A stretch of 37,730 bases of DNA from Sphaerisporangium melleum (GCF_014646695.1 NZ_BMNT01000061.1:1-37730), one strand, 5' to 3'. Shown: positions 24,146 to 33,388, counted from the stretch's first letter. Notes: generated by a model from the sequence alone, not told the origin. A program made the numbers and translations.

Positions 24146-24811
24146 TCAGGACGGGGAGACCAGGCGCGACTCGACGCGGACCCCGGGGCTGATCTCGCGC
24201 AGCAGAGCGCTCAGCTCCTCGCCCGCGGCCGACAGCTCCGTGAGCGACATCGGAGCCAGCCGCTCCAGCAGGAACAGCGCGTCGGTGGTGCTCTCGGTGA
24301 TGCGCGTGCGCACGCACTGGCGCCAGTTCCACCTGCGGCAGGTGACCCCGCGGTCGTCCCGCCAGACCACCTCGCCGATCTCGGGGTGGTCGATGACGGT
24401 CTCGCCCTTCTCCATGGCGTCGAAGGGCTCCTCGCCGCTCGCGCGCACCAGCCGGGCCGTGCCCTCGTAGTGCGCGAGGTCCTCCCCGCCGATCGGCAGC
24501 ACGTGGCGGATGCTGATCGCGTTGTAGGCGTCCACGACCAGGTTGATCTCAGGGGGCGGCAGGCGGCGCACCAGGGCGTCCACCGAGGGCCGGGTGCGCT
24601 GGGGCTTGGCGCCGAAGGCGCGGTAGGCGTCCTGCCAGGCGAGGACGTTCTCGTGATCGGGGCCCACCCCGGCCGCCGCAGCCCCGGCCAGCCAGGCGCG
24701 CGAGCGCTCGTCGGACGGCCCGTTGCGCAGCCCGTACGCGCCGATGGCCAGGACGTGGAAGTCCGGGCGCAGCTCGGTGACGGCGTCGTCCACCCAGATG
24801 GCTTCGATCAT
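24146..24811 (-). CDS. B3/4 domain protein (tRNA-synthetase editing-domain-like)
   Basis: The 221-residue protein consists of one B3/B4 domain like that in the beta subunit of phenylalanyl-tRNA synthetase. The landmarks are AWQDAYRAFGAKPQRTRPSV, LPPPEINLVVDAYNAISIRHVLPIGGEDL, then GEVVWRDDRGVTCRRWNWRQCVRTRITE. In PheS/T this domain hydrolyses mis-charged Tyr-tRNA(Phe); free-standing members are thought to edit tRNA or act on related substrates. The start is uncertain: GTG at 24820 and ATG at 24811 are three codons apart and neither has a clear SD, so a leaderless message is possible. It stands alone on the minus strand between kgd and the cellulase gene, 371 bases from the former. Confidence 0.85.
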   Translation of the reverse strand: MIEAIWVDDAVTELRPDFHVLAIGAYGLRNGPSDERSRAWLAGAAAAGVGPDHENVLAWQDAYRAFGAKPQRTRPSVDALVRRLPPPEINLVVDAYNAISIRHVLPIGGEDLAHYEGTARLVRASGEEPFDAMEKGETVIDHPEIGEVVWRDDRGVTCRRWNWRQCVRTRITESTTDALFLLERLAPMSLTELSAAGEELSALLREISPGVRVESRLVSPS

Positions 24812-24835
24812 GCCGGACACTTTATCCGGGTACGG

Positions 24836-24871
24836 CGCCGGGCCGCCGCCCCGAGAGGCGGCGGCCCGGCG
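24836..24871 (-). terminator. Terminator of GH9 cellulase gene
   Basis: CGCCGGGCCGCCGCC (24836-24850) pairs perfectly with GGCGGCGGCCCGGCG (24857-24871), a 15-bp stem with a 6-base loop, 28 bases past the cellulase stop. It insulates the B3/4 gene, which begins just downstream. Confidence 0.85.
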
Positions 24872-24898
24872 TGATCCCTGTTGCCCGAGGGCCGTAGG

Positions 24899-27520
24899 TC
24901 AGGAGGAGCAGGCGGAGCCGTTGAGGGTGATCAGGTCGGGGTTCGGGTTGGCGCCCCCCGTGCTCGAGCCCATGAACCCGAAGGTGATGGACTGACCGGG
25001 CTTGATCTTGGAGTTGAAGGACTGGTTCTTGGCCTGGACCGTCGCGCCGGCCTGGGTGAGGGTGGCGTTCCAGGGCTGGTAGGCCTGCTGGCCGCCGAGG
25101 AAGGCCCACTTCAGCGTCCAGCCGTCGACCGTCGTGGTGCCGGTGTTCTTGATGGTCACCTGCGTGGTGAACCCGCCCGGCCACTCGCCGTGCGTGGTGT
25201 AGGTGACCTGGCACTTGCCGGGGTCCTTGACGGTGCCGTCGCCCTGGTCGGCGATGAACGCCGAAATCCACGACAGCGGCGAGTTCCAGTTGATCGTCAG
25301 CTCGTTGGTGGACCAGGACTCGATGTCGTCGATGTAGCAGAACTGCGGCTTGCAGCCCTGCAGCTTGGCCTGCGCCACCGGGTCCTGGATGCCGGAGTTC
25401 GCACCGCCGGCCAGGGTGCCCTTGGGCGGGTTCGGCAGCGAGGCGTCGAGCTGGTGGGAGTACCACCGGCTGTGCTGGTTGTGCGAGTTCACCTCGCCGT
25501 ACCCGGTGACGTAGGACATGTTCAGCGCGTTGCGGCCGAGGATGTAGTCGACGCCCTGCAGCACGCCGTCGCGGTACTTGCGGGTGCCGGTGATGTCGTA
25601 GGCCGCGGCCATGACCACCATGTTGTTCAGCACCTGGCTGTTGGAGCCCCAGTCATAGGTGGACGGGTTGTACGGCACGCCGTACGGGTGGGCGGTCAGC
25701 GTGGCCAGGTACTTGTCGGCGCCCTGGACCACCGACCGGCGCACCTGGTCGCGGCCGGGCAGCGCGTTCGGCACGGTCGCGAGGTCGATGCGGCCGAGCT
25801 GGGGCAGCAGCTGCCAGGAGAAGCCGCGCTCGTCCCAGATGTCGGCGGTGTGGTGCGGCGAGTTCAGCACGAAGTCCTTGAACTCCTTCTCGCCGGTGGT
25901 GATGTACAGCTCGGCGGCGGCCCAGTAGAACTCGTCGCTGACGTTGGCGTCGTCGTAGGTGCCGCCGCCGGTGCCGTCGGAGGGGGAGGCCAGCCGGTCG
26001 GGGTTGGCCTTGGCCGCGGCCCACGCCTTGCGCGCGGCGGTGAGGTTCTTCGCGGCGAACGCGGCGTCGTAGGGGGCGAACACGCGGGCCGCCTGCGCGG
26101 CGGTCGCGGCCAGGTTCAGCGTCGCGGCGGTGGAGACCGGGTGCAGTTCGCGCTTCTGCGGGTCGAGGTGCGGCAGCAGCGGCAGACCGGTCCAGTTCTG
26201 GTCGTGGATCTTGTGGTGCGCCATGCCCGCGTACGGCTTGCCGTCCGGCACCTGCATCTTCAGCAGGAACTCCTGCTCCCAGCGGGCCTCGTCGAGGATG
26301 TCGGGGACGCCGTTGCCGCTCTCGGGCAGGGTGAGCGTGCTGTCGCCCAGCGCGCTCGCGGTCGGGGCGTTCTTGGTGCGCTCGAACTCGCTCATGAGCT
26401 GGGCGACCGAGATGCCGCCGTTGACGACGTACTTGCCGTGGTCGCCCGCGTCGTACCAGCCGCCGGAGACGTCCTGGGTGTAGTCGCAGACGCCCGGCTG
26501 GCAGGGCACCTGCGTGTCGCCCTGGTTCGGCGCGACTCCGACGTGCCCGGCCGGCCTGCCGTAGCCGGGGCGCAGGTCGTCTCTGATCGGGGTGCCGCTG
26601 CGCTGGGTGTAGTAGAACTTCAGCGCGTCAGTGCGCAGCGTCTGATAGGCCGTGCCGCCGATGTCGAACGGCCGGCTGGTCTCGCCGTCGGCGGTGAGCG
26701 TGTAGCCGGTCCCGGCCTTGGTGTAGGAGCCGAAGTCGATGGAGTGGACGTTCTGCCCCGAGCTGCCGTCCACCCCGCGCGGCGTGGAGGTGCCGGAGGC
26801 GACGACCGTGCCGGAGGAGTTCTTGAGCTTCCAGGGCAGCGCCGTCGTGGACTCGGTCACCACGGTGGCGTTCTTCGGGCCCTTGGGCAGGTAGGCCACC
26901 TGGTTCACCCGCACCCGCGGCCCGGTGTCCGGTACGTACACCTCGGGGTCGGCGCCGCCCTTGAGGCTGACGTCGTCCATGCAGAACCGCCAGGGCGTCG
27001 CGCTGCCGCCGAGCTGGAAGACGACCTGCCCGTTGTCCAGGTCCACCGGCGAGGTGAAGGTGCTGGAGTAGGTGTCGCCGTCCGCTGTCATCTGCGGGTT
27101 GATCGCGACGTACGCCGTGTACGGGTCGACCGGCATCTGCACCAGCGCCCGCGCGGTCTTGGCCGGATTCGCCGAGGCGGAGAAGCCGAAGGAGTAGATC
27201 TCACCCTGGACCAGCGGGATGTCGTTCTGGCCGATGATGACGTCCCACGGGTTGACCGTGTCACCGGGGATGTCGGCGCACAGCCGGCCGCCGGTGGTGT
27301 CGAAGGTGATGTTGTCGGTGTGCCACCAGGGCTCACTGCCGCTGTCGAACGTGCCGTTGCGGATCTGCTCCGGGCCCTCCTCGGCCGCGGCCAGGGCCCG
27401 GGCGGGTGGGGCGGTGGTGCCGGACGCGCGCGCGGCCGGGGTGGTGAGGGCGGACGCGGCCAGCGTGGCCGCCGCGGTGACGGCCAGTGAGGCCGCCAAC
27501 CGCCGGGATGGTCTGATCAC
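24899..27520 (-). CDS. Secreted GH9 cellulase: CBM4-Ig-GH9-CBM2
   Basis: An 873-residue beta-1,4-glucanase that hydrolyses cellulose outside the cell. Order: signal peptide (about 1-33); CBM4/9 carbohydrate-binding domain (about 48-185; [14 protein letters not shown] start); CelD_N Ig-like domain (about 198-288; [15 protein letters not shown]); GH9 (alpha/alpha)6 barrel (about 293-755); a short linker; and CBM2 (about 769-873; [15 protein letters not shown] to GSAC, Cys pair at both ends). The catalytic base region is [12 protein letters not shown] (Asp357/Asp360) and the acid is Glu740 in [10 protein letters not shown]. The architecture is that of endoglucanases such as Thermobifida Cel9B, but without the FN3 domain before CBM2. 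GTG 27520 is chosen because GGGGA lies six bases before and MIRPSRR is a proper n-region; a TTG seven codons upstream is possible. A perfect CebR/CelR operator lies upstream. Confidence 0.96.
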   Translation of the reverse strand: MIRPSRRLAASLAVTAAATLAASALTTPAARASGTTAPPARALAAAEEGPEQIRNGTFDSGSEPWWHTDNITFDTTGGRLCADIPGDTVNPWDVIIGQNDIPLVQGEIYSFGFSASANPAKTARALVQMPVDPYTAYVAINPQMTADGDTYSSTFTSPVDLDNGQVVFQLGGSATPWRFCMDDVSLKGGADPEVYVPDTGPRVRVNQVAYLPKGPKNATVVTESTTALPWKLKNSSGTVVASGTSTPRGVDGSSGQNVHSIDFGSYTKAGTGYTLTADGETSRPFDIGGTAYQTLRTDALKFYYTQRSGTPIRDDLRPGYGRPAGHVGVAPNQGDTQVPCQPGVCDYTQDVSGGWYDAGDHGKYVVNGGISVAQLMSEFERTKNAPTASALGDSTLTLPESGNGVPDILDEARWEQEFLLKMQVPDGKPYAGMAHHKIHDQNWTGLPLLPHLDPQKRELHPVSTAATLNLAATAAQAARVFAPYDAAFAAKNLTAARKAWAAAKANPDRLASPSDGTGGGTYDDANVSDEFYWAAAELYITTGEKEFKDFVLNSPHHTADIWDERGFSWQLLPQLGRIDLATVPNALPGRDQVRRSVVQGADKYLATLTAHPYGVPYNPSTYDWGSNSQVLNNMVVMAAAYDITGTRKYRDGVLQGVDYILGRNALNMSYVTGYGEVNSHNQHSRWYSHQLDASLPNPPKGTLAGGANSGIQDPVAQAKLQGCKPQFCYIDDIESWSTNELTINWNSPLSWISAFIADQGDGTVKDPGKCQVTYTTHGEWPGGFTTQVTIKNTGTTTVDGWTLKWAFLGGQQAYQPWNATLTQAGATVQAKNQSFNSKIKPGQSITFGFMGSSTGGANPNPDLITLNGSACSS

Positions 27521-27577
27521 GCGATTTCCCCAGGGTGTCAAGGTGCGAAGGATCGGGCCGGCCGGGGGGCACTGTCA

Positions 27578-27591
27578 TGGGAGCGCTCCCA
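27578..27591. promoter_or_regulatory. CebR/CelR operator (TGGGAGCGCTCCCA)
   Basis: A perfect 14-bp palindrome, TGGGAGCGCTCCCA, lies 58 bases upstream of the cellulase GTG. This is the known site of the LacI-family cellulose-utilisation repressor (CelR in Thermobifida fusca, CebR in Streptomyces), which releases DNA when cellobiose/cello-oligosaccharides bind. A possible promoter, TTGACG (27632-27637) and AAACAT (27609-27614) with 17-base spacing on the minus strand, would put the operator just after the transcript start. No cebR or cebEFG gene is in the window, so control would be in trans. Confidence 0.92.
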
Positions 27592-27833
27592 AGGCGGCGG
27601 TCCCCGCGATGTTTCCAACGCGTGACCAGACCGTCAATGGACCGATCGCGCACCTGTGGCCGCCCCGGAAGCCGCGCGCGGCGCGCGAGCGGGGCCCGCC
27701 GGTCGCCCTAGGTGTGCGGATTGCCCGCCGCCTGCCTTCCGGCGCTGGTCCGGGCCTGCGCGCGGCCACCGGAGCGCGCTGAAAGTTTCAGCCGCCCGCC
27801 GCGGGTGAGCGGGTGAGGGATTCACCAAAGAAA

Positions 27834-27871
27834 GCTTTGCAAATAGAGCTTTGCAGAGCTACCTTTGCGAT
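27834..27871 (+). promoter_or_regulatory. Promoter and triple 14-bp-spaced repeats of the ArsR-type regulator
   Basis: GCTTTGCA at 27834-27841, GCTTTGCA at 27848-27855 and CCTTTGCG at 27862-27869 repeat at exact 14-base steps. TTGCAA (27837-27842) and TACCTT (27860-27865) make a -35/-10 pair with 17-base spacing, placing the transcript start on or next to the A of ATG 27872. The repeats overlay this promoter, so they are probably the regulator's own operators, and the message is probably leaderless. Confidence 0.6.
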
Positions 27872-28459
27872 ATGCAGGAATGGCCGGAGAGCGCGGACAC
27901 CTACCACGTACGAGACCCGCGGGTGATGAAGGCCGTGGCCCACCCGCTGCGCGTGCGGCTGCTCGGCGCGCTCCGCGTCGACGGGCCCGCCACGGCCACC
28001 GAGCTGGCCGCCAAACTCGGCGAAAGCTCCGGTTCGACCAGCTATCACCTGCGGCAGCTCGCGCGGTACGGCTTCGTCGAGGAGGACCCCGAGCAGCGGG
28101 ACGCGCGCGAGCGCCGCTGGCGGGCGGTCCACCAGTACACCGCCTGGAGCGAGCTGGAGCTCGGCGGCACGTCCGAGGGCCGGGAGGTGGCCGGGTTCAT
28201 GCGCGACCGGCAGACGGAGGTGCTGCTCGCCAATCGCCGGTCGTTCGAGCGGGACCGCGACTCGTGGGGGCCGGAGTGGATCGAGGCGGCCGGCATGTCC
28301 GACCACCTGGCCCGGCTCACGCCCGCGTCCATCACCGCCCTGTACGCCCGCGTCCAGGAGCTGATCCGCGAGATGGAGGCCGTAGACGCGGCCGATCCCG
28401 CCGCCGAGCGGGTGATGCTGCACCTCGCCGCCTTCCCGATCAGGGGGTACGACCTGTGA
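27872..28459 (+). CDS. ArsR-type winged-helix regulator
   Basis: The 195-residue protein has a winged helix-turn-helix at about 15-95: MKAVAHPLRVRLLGALRVDGPATATELAAKLGESSGSTSYHLRQLARYGFVEED. This is the ArsR/HTH_20 pattern of regulators that pair with MFS exporters in actinobacteria. No cysteine metal site is visible, so it probably senses an organic compound. The C-terminal half (about 100-195) is helical. The ATG is chosen because a -10 element ends seven bases before it, giving a leaderless message; there is no SD. Its stop overlaps the GTG of the MFS transporter (GTGA), so the two are translationally coupled and one unit. Autorepression through three upstream repeats is likely. Confidence 0.9.
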   Translation: MQEWPESADTYHVRDPRVMKAVAHPLRVRLLGALRVDGPATATELAAKLGESSGSTSYHLRQLARYGFVEEDPEQRDARERRWRAVHQYTAWSELELGGTSEGREVAGFMRDRQTEVLLANRRSFERDRDSWGPEWIEAAGMSDHLARLTPASITALYARVQELIREMEAVDAADPAAERVMLHLAAFPIRGYDL

Positions 28460-29901
28460 CCGCCTCCCGCGACTCCGAACCACCGGCCTCCGGCGACCCC
28501 GTCGGAGCGCCCGTCTTAGGCGATGCCGCTGAGGCCCACGCGAGCACGACCGGTCAGTGTGCGTCCGAGAGCGCCGCTCCTGGTGAGGGGCACGATGGCG
28601 GGTTCCGGGCGCTGTCGCCGCGGGAGGCGCTGCGGCGGTACGTGCTGGTCAGCTTCCTGACCTGGCTGCCGCCCGGCCTGATGGTCGCCTCCTCGGTGCT
28701 GCTGATGACCTCGCGCGGCCTGGACCTGGCGCAGGTGGGCGTCGTCACGGCGATCTTCTCGGCCGTGGTCGTGCTCCTCGAACTGCCCACCGGCGGTCTG
28801 GCCGACGTGGTCGGACGCCGGGTGGTGCTCGCGGCGTCGGCGCTGTTCAGCGTGCTGGCGCTGAGCCTGATGGCGGTGGCCCACTCTTTTTGGGCCTTTG
28901 TCGTGGTCGCGGTGCTCAAGGGGGTGGCCCGGGCGCTGGTCAGCGGGCCGGCCCAGGCGTGGTACGTCGACGCCGTGCACGCCGCGGAGGGCCCGGAGGC
29001 CGACCTCAAGCCGGGCCTCGGCAAGGGGGAGGGCATGGCGTCGGCGTCGCTGTGCGCGGGGACGCTCGTGGGCGGCTTCCTGCCGCTGGTCGTGCCCGGC
29101 GGGCTGGCCGTGTCCATGATCGCAGCGGCCGGGGCGGCGGCCGTGCTGTTCGTGGTGGTGCTCTTCGCCATGCCCGAGCCGCCACGCCCGCGCCCCTCGG
29201 CCGGGACGGTGCTGCGCGGCGTGCCGGAGGCCATCGGCTCCGGGCTGCGGCTGGCGGTGGCGTACGCGGGGCTGCGCCGCCTGCTGTTCATGGCGTTCGT
29301 CCTCGGCATCGGGCTCAACGCCATCGAGATGCTCACTCCGGGACGGCTCGCCGCGCTGAGCGGCGCGCCCGAGTCCGGTGGCTTCGTCTACGCCGTGGTC
29401 GCGGCGGCCGGCTACGGGGCCAGCGGGCTCGGGGCCTGGCTGGCCCCGCAGGCGGCGCGGCTGCTGCGCGGGCCGGTCGCGGCGGCGGTCGTGGGCACGG
29501 TGGCCGGCGCCGCGGCGTTCGCGTTCCTCGCGGTCTCGGTCGCGTTCAGCGGGGTGGCGGGCATCGTGGCGGCGGGCGCGGCGTACGTCGTGATGTTCGC
29601 GACGGTCACGGTGGCCGAGATCGTGCGCGCCGAGATGCTGCACCAGCGGGTCTCCTCCGCGCGGCGCGCGACGATGATGTCGGTGGACTCGTTGCAGCTC
29701 CAGCTCGGCGGCATGGCCGGCTCCCTGGCCCTCGGGCTGCTGGCCGCGCGTGCGGGCACGGCCGCCTCATGGTGGGTCGCGGCCGGCGTCCTGCTGCTGT
29801 CCGCTCCGCTCTACCTCCGTCTCCCGGCCGCCCGCCCGGCGGCCACCGCCGTCCCGGCGGACCGGCCGGTGCCGGCCGTGGAGCAGGCGGCAGGCGGCTG
29901 A
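28456..29901 (+). CDS. MFS transporter (probable drug/metabolite exporter)
   Basis: A 481-residue inner-membrane protein with a hydrophilic N-terminal extension (about 1-55) followed by about twelve hydrophobic segments. Between the second and third lies an MFS loop motif, TGGLADVVGRRVVL (GxLaDrxGRR type). Members export small molecules by proton antiport. The substrate is unknown; the nearby ArsR-type regulator suggests induction by the compound exported. GTG 28456 overlaps the regulator's stop by 4 bases. A large central loop is rich in Pro/Arg (EPPRPRPSAG) between halves, as expected for MFS. No clear terminator hairpin follows in the 200 bases before the next gene. Confidence 0.9.
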   Translation: MTASRDSEPPASGDPVGAPVLGDAAEAHASTTGQCASESAAPGEGHDGGFRALSPREALRRYVLVSFLTWLPPGLMVASSVLLMTSRGLDLAQVGVVTAIFSAVVVLLELPTGGLADVVGRRVVLAASALFSVLALSLMAVAHSFWAFVVVAVLKGVARALVSGPAQAWYVDAVHAAEGPEADLKPGLGKGEGMASASLCAGTLVGGFLPLVVPGGLAVSMIAAAGAAAVLFVVVLFAMPEPPRPRPSAGTVLRGVPEAIGSGLRLAVAYAGLRRLLFMAFVLGIGLNAIEMLTPGRLAALSGAPESGGFVYAVVAAAGYGASGLGAWLAPQAARLLRGPVAAAVVGTVAGAAAFAFLAVSVAFSGVAGIVAAGAAYVVMFATVTVAEIVRAEMLHQRVSSARRATMMSVDSLQLQLGGMAGSLALGLLAARAGTAASWWVAAGVLLLSAPLYLRLPAARPAATAVPADRPVPAVEQAAGG

Positions 29902-30104
29902 GCCGGCCCGCGTCCGCCGCTCCCTGACCGCCCCGGGTTCCCGGCCGTCCTGGATCCGGGCCGTTCCCGTGGTCCCCAGATGGTCCGATCTCGCACCCGG
30001 ACCGCGTAGAACAACATTCGGTGCCGGGTGCACAATCGAGGCGTCGGCGTCACGGGCCCTGCGGGGCCCGCGGCGCGCGGGTGGGCGAGCGAAGGGCGTT
30101 GCGC

Positions 30105-31256
30105 ATGAGCGAGCAGGGGGCCGGACCGGCCGTGGCCGCGACCCGGCGGGCCGCGGCGGGGGAGGAGGAGCGCGGCAGGCGGGTGACCCCGGCGGTCGAG
30201 GAGCAGCGAGCCGCGTGGCTGCGCGGCGACCTGCCGGAGGTCGAGCAGGTCCGTCCCGGGTTGTGGTCCATCCCGGTGCCGATCCCGATCAACCCGCTCA
30301 GGTACGTCCTGGTGTACGCGCTGGAGGTGCCCGGCGGGGTGGCCATCGTGGACGCGGGCTGGAACACCGGCGAGGCCTACCAGGCACTGGAGGCCGGGCT
30401 GGCGAAGGCCGGGTACGCGATGGCCGACGTGCGCGCGGTGCTGGTGACGCACATCCACCCCGACCACTACGGCCTGGCCGGACGGGTGCGCGAGGCGTCC
30501 GGCGCGTGGATCGGCCTGCACCCGGCGGACGCCGCCCTGCTGACCGAGCGCTACGAGGAGACCAGGATCGACGCGCTCGTCGAGCGGGAACGCGCCCAGC
30601 TCGCCCGCGGCGGGGTGCCGCCGCTCAGCCTGGACGAGCTGAGCGGCGCGTCCAAGATGATCAGGCACTACGTCACCATGGCCGCGCCCGACCGCCTGAT
30701 CGAGGACGGCCAGGACCTCGGCCTGCCGGGGTGGGACCTGCGAGCCGTCTGGACCCCCGGCCACTCGCCCGGCCACCTGTGCTTCGTCTCCCCGTCCAGG
30801 CGGCTGCTGTTCTCCGGCGACCACGTGCTGGCGCGCATCACCCCGATCGTGGCCGTGCACCCGCAGTCGTCCCCCGACCCGCTGGCGGACTACCTCGGCG
30901 CCCTGGCGGCGGTGCGCGACCTGGACGTGGACGAGGTGCTGCCCGCGCACGAGTACCGCTTCCTGGAGCTGGCCGACCGGGTGGACTACGTGACGGCCCA
31001 CCACGGCCGGCGGCTCGCGGAGATCGAGTCGGTGGTGGCGGCCGGGGGCGGCGCGACCTGCTGGGAGATCACCACCGGGCTCACCTGGTCGCGGCCCTGG
31101 GAGAAGATCGAGGCGTTCATGCGCAGGGCGGCGACCAACGAGACCCTCGCCCACCTGGTCTACCTGTCGGCACGGGGCCGCGTCCGCCGCGTGCCGGGCA
31201 CGGGCCCCGGCGAGCCCGACCTCTGGTACTCCACCGCCGGCCCGGACCACTCCTGA
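30105..31256 (+). CDS. Metallo-beta-lactamase-fold hydrolase
   Basis: This 383-residue cytosolic protein has a full MBL metal site: His116-x-His118-x-Asp120-His121 (THIHPDHYG), His220 (PGHSPGH), Asp239 (SGDHVL) and His282 (AHEYRF), so it should bind two metal ions. The C-terminal region (about 295-365) looks like the winged-helix extension (LACTB2-like) found in many such proteins. The family includes thioesterases, glyoxalase II-like enzymes and nucleases; the substrate cannot be told. ATG 30105 follows AAGGG by 8 bases; the open frame extends upstream without family sequence. It appears monocistronic. GCACCCGG (29993-30000) and CCGGGTGC (30024-30031) form an inverted repeat upstream and may be regulatory. 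Confidence 0.9.
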   Translation: MSEQGAGPAVAATRRAAAGEEERGRRVTPAVEEQRAAWLRGDLPEVEQVRPGLWSIPVPIPINPLRYVLVYALEVPGGVAIVDAGWNTGEAYQALEAGLAKAGYAMADVRAVLVTHIHPDHYGLAGRVREASGAWIGLHPADAALLTERYEETRIDALVERERAQLARGGVPPLSLDELSGASKMIRHYVTMAAPDRLIEDGQDLGLPGWDLRAVWTPGHSPGHLCFVSPSRRLLFSGDHVLARITPIVAVHPQSSPDPLADYLGALAAVRDLDVDEVLPAHEYRFLELADRVDYVTAHHGRRLAEIESVVAAGGGATCWEITTGLTWSRPWEKIEAFMRRAATNETLAHLVYLSARGRVRRVPGTGPGEPDLWYSTAGPDHS

Positions 31257-31262
31257 CCGGGC

Positions 31263-31320
31263 GGGAGGCCGTGCGCGAGCGGTCGTTTCCCGGGTGAGGT
31301 CACCTCCCGATCGGCCTCCC
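31263..31320 (+). terminator. Possible terminator of MBL gene
   Basis: GGGAGGCCG (31263-31271) can pair with CGGCCTCCC (31312-31320), with GGTGA/TCACC (around 31293-31304) forming an inner hairpin. It starts 7 bases after the stop of the MBL gene. The long loop makes it uncertain. Confidence 0.35.
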
Positions 31321-31448
31321 AGTCCTGCCACCGGCTCCGGCCGAGCGGCTGAACGCTTCCCGGCGGCCGCCCGTATCTCCCCGTGAACCGGGCGCGGCGC
31401 AGCCGCCGCTCCGGGCGCCGAACGGCCGTCGCAGGGCGAGGTGGGTGT

Positions 31449-32057
31449 GTGTCGATGGGCAGTCTCCGATGCGTTCGGGCGATCGGTGTCGCCGTCGCAC
31501 TGGCGGTGCTGGGCGGGCCGGCGCTCACCGGGTGCGCTGCGGCGCCGGGCGAGGACGCGGTCGTGGCGGCGGCCGGCTACGAGGACGTGGCGAAGCTGCC
31601 GTACAACCTGGTGGACGTGCTGTTCTCCCGGGAGATGATCCTGCACTACCGGCAGGGGGTCACGATGGCACGGCTCGCCCCGGGACGCGGCCGCGACCCG
31701 TTCGTGCTGAGCCTGGCCGCGGACGTCCTGCGCGATGATCCCGCGCGGGTCGGTCCGCTGGCCGCCTCGCTCACGGCATGGGAGTTCTCGGTGCCCGACG
31801 CGGACAAGCCGCCGCTCCACCAGATGGAGGGCATGCTGAGCCCCGCCCAGCTCCTGCTGCTCAAGAAGCGTTCCGGCGCGGAGTTCGACCGGCTGTGGCT
31901 GACCGCGTTCGCCCGGCACACCGACTACGGCGTACGCCTCGCTGAGAAGGCCGGTAGGGAGGGCAAGGACGGCAGGACGGTCGAACTGGCCCGCGCCGCC
32001 GCCGCCGTCCAGCGAGCCCGGCTCGCCGGCATCGTGGAGCACCTGAAGAAGCCGTGA
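31449..32057 (+). CDS. DUF305-like lipoprotein
   Basis: A 202-residue protein with a signal peptide ending in the lipobox LTGC, so it is likely anchored on the outer face of the membrane. The mature part follows the DUF305 (ferritin-like four-helix) plan: DVLFSREMILHYRQGVTMARLA, then MEGMLSPAQLLLLKKRSGAEFDRLWL and FARHTDYGVRLA. In typical members the helices carry MIxHHxQA and MIxHHxGA motifs that bind metal; here the first is ILHYRQG and the second FARHTDYG, so each keeps one His only. Metal binding may be changed. GTG 31449 has an AGG seven bases upstream; ATG 31455 is also possible. A monocistronic gene, convergent with the next. Confidence 0.75.
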   Translation: MSMGSLRCVRAIGVAVALAVLGGPALTGCAAAPGEDAVVAAAGYEDVAKLPYNLVDVLFSREMILHYRQGVTMARLAPGRGRDPFVLSLAADVLRDDPARVGPLAASLTAWEFSVPDADKPPLHQMEGMLSPAQLLLLKKRSGAEFDRLWLTAFARHTDYGVRLAEKAGREGKDGRTVELARAAAAVQRARLAGIVEHLKKP

Positions 32058-32069
32058 CGCCCGAGGTGG

Positions 32070-33128
32070 TCAGGAGAGGCGGATGGCGCCGCGGCCGGTG
32101 ATGAGCGGGAGGTCCAGGAGGGTGCGGACGCCGGCGGGCGCGGCGCACACGGCGGGGATCGCGTTGACGGCGTGCGCGGCGGCCCCGGCGAGGCCGTGGG
32201 AGAGCTCGTCGATGGTGAGCGTGAACTGCGGACGGCCCTCGATGTGGATGGCGAACCCCGGCGCGGGCCACCGGCGCACCTTGGCGGCGTCGGACTTGTG
32301 GACGCACTCGACGGTCATGAACGGCCGCCCGCGCACCAGGCCCGAGAAGATCCAGCGGGAGGCGCAGACCGTGCCCTGCCGGACGACCCCGGCCTTGATC
32401 TCGAACTCCTCGGTGGCCAGCTCGTAGTCGTCGGTCTCCTCCACCTGGTCCAGCTCGACGCCGAGCGCCTCGGCGACGAGCTGGACGCTCTCGGAGAACA
32501 GCGCCCGCTGGACGGCGCGGAACGGGCGCACGGTCTGCGCGTAGTCCCTGGGGACGCGGCCGAACCCGATGAGGTCCATGACGATCTGCCGCGACGGGTG
32601 CCCCACGTAGTCGGAGGACTCGCGGACGTAGATGTGGTCGAGCCGGGCCGAGAGCCCGCTGAGTGCCAGCGGGAGCAGGTCGCTCATGAAGCCGGGGTTG
32701 ATGCCGGTGCCGTACACCGAGGTGCCTCCGGCGCGGCAGGCGTCCTCCAGCTGTCCGACCACCGCGGGCCCGTACACCTTGGGGTGGATGAAACCGGTGG
32801 TCGTGATGACGTTCTTGCCGGAGGCCAGCAGCGCGCACACCGTGCGCAGGTCGGTGGCGTAGTGGCCGCCGAAGTAGGCGGCGGGCAGGGGCATGTGCAG
32901 CACGCAGTCGGCCTCGGTGGCCATGATCAGGTCGACGTCGTCCACGCACGGCACGCCCGTCTCGGGTAAGCCGACCAGGCCTCCGGCGTCCAGCCCGGCC
33001 TTGTCCGGGTCGTACACCAGGACGCCGGCCAGCTCGAACTCGGGCCGGGTGATCACACTGTGCAGCGCATAGCTGCCGACGGCGCCGGTGGCCCACTGGA
33101 TCACGCGGAGGGGCGGCTGTGCGGGCAT
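32070..33128 (-). CDS. NAD(P)-dependent amine dehydrogenase / dihydrodipicolinate reductase-like oxidoreductase
   Basis: The 352-residue cytosolic enzyme opens with a Rossmann motif, VIQWATGAVGSYALHSVI, followed by the acidic strand end VLVYDPDKAG. It then has VLHMPLP, GKNVITTTGFIHP and GTSVYGTGINPGFMSDLLPLAL. This is the pattern of the DapB-like proteins annotated as NAD(P)H-dependent amine dehydrogenase family (relatives of 2,4-diaminopentanoate dehydrogenase). Many copies occur in mycobacteria and related actinobacteria, often near lipid or steroid genes. ATG 33128 has GGAGG six bases before it. It is divergent from a hydroxyacyl-CoA-dehydrogenase-like SDR 260 bases away, which fits a shared lipid or sterol role, though this is inference. 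The substrate is unknown. Confidence 0.85.
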   Translation of the reverse strand: MPAQPPLRVIQWATGAVGSYALHSVITRPEFELAGVLVYDPDKAGLDAGGLVGLPETGVPCVDDVDLIMATEADCVLHMPLPAAYFGGHYATDLRTVCALLASGKNVITTTGFIHPKVYGPAVVGQLEDACRAGGTSVYGTGINPGFMSDLLPLALSGLSARLDHIYVRESSDYVGHPSRQIVMDLIGFGRVPRDYAQTVRPFRAVQRALFSESVQLVAEALGVELDQVEETDDYELATEEFEIKAGVVRQGTVCASRWIFSGLVRGRPFMTVECVHKSDAAKVRRWPAPGFAIHIEGRPQFTLTIDELSHGLAGAAAHAVNAIPAVCAAPAGVRTLLDLPLITGRGAIRLS

Positions 33129-33388
33129 TGGTGGCCTCCAGCCCGGGGGGATCGGGCGAGGCCGTGCGGAGATGGGGATCGGTTCCGACCCTCGCCTGGA
33201 CGGGGCAAGAACTATAGCAGAATCCGACCCGTCCGATCACTATGCGCTACGCCCCCGGCGGGCCCTCGTTTGAGCGCCGGACATGAGGGGCATCGCGGGC
33301 GGGGCGGGATATTGTGGGTCCGCCTTCCAGAATCTTATTCTCCCAGGGTCTCCTTGATCGTCCGTGCATCTCTCGAAGGGTAGGCGGC

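Noticed and set aside
24881-27490. An 869-codon open frame on the plus strand
   Set aside because: Antisense of the GH9 cellulase; stop codons are rare here only because of high GC.
29811-32042. A 743-codon open frame on the minus strand
   Set aside because: Antisense to three well-supported plus-strand genes (MFS end, MBL, DUF305).
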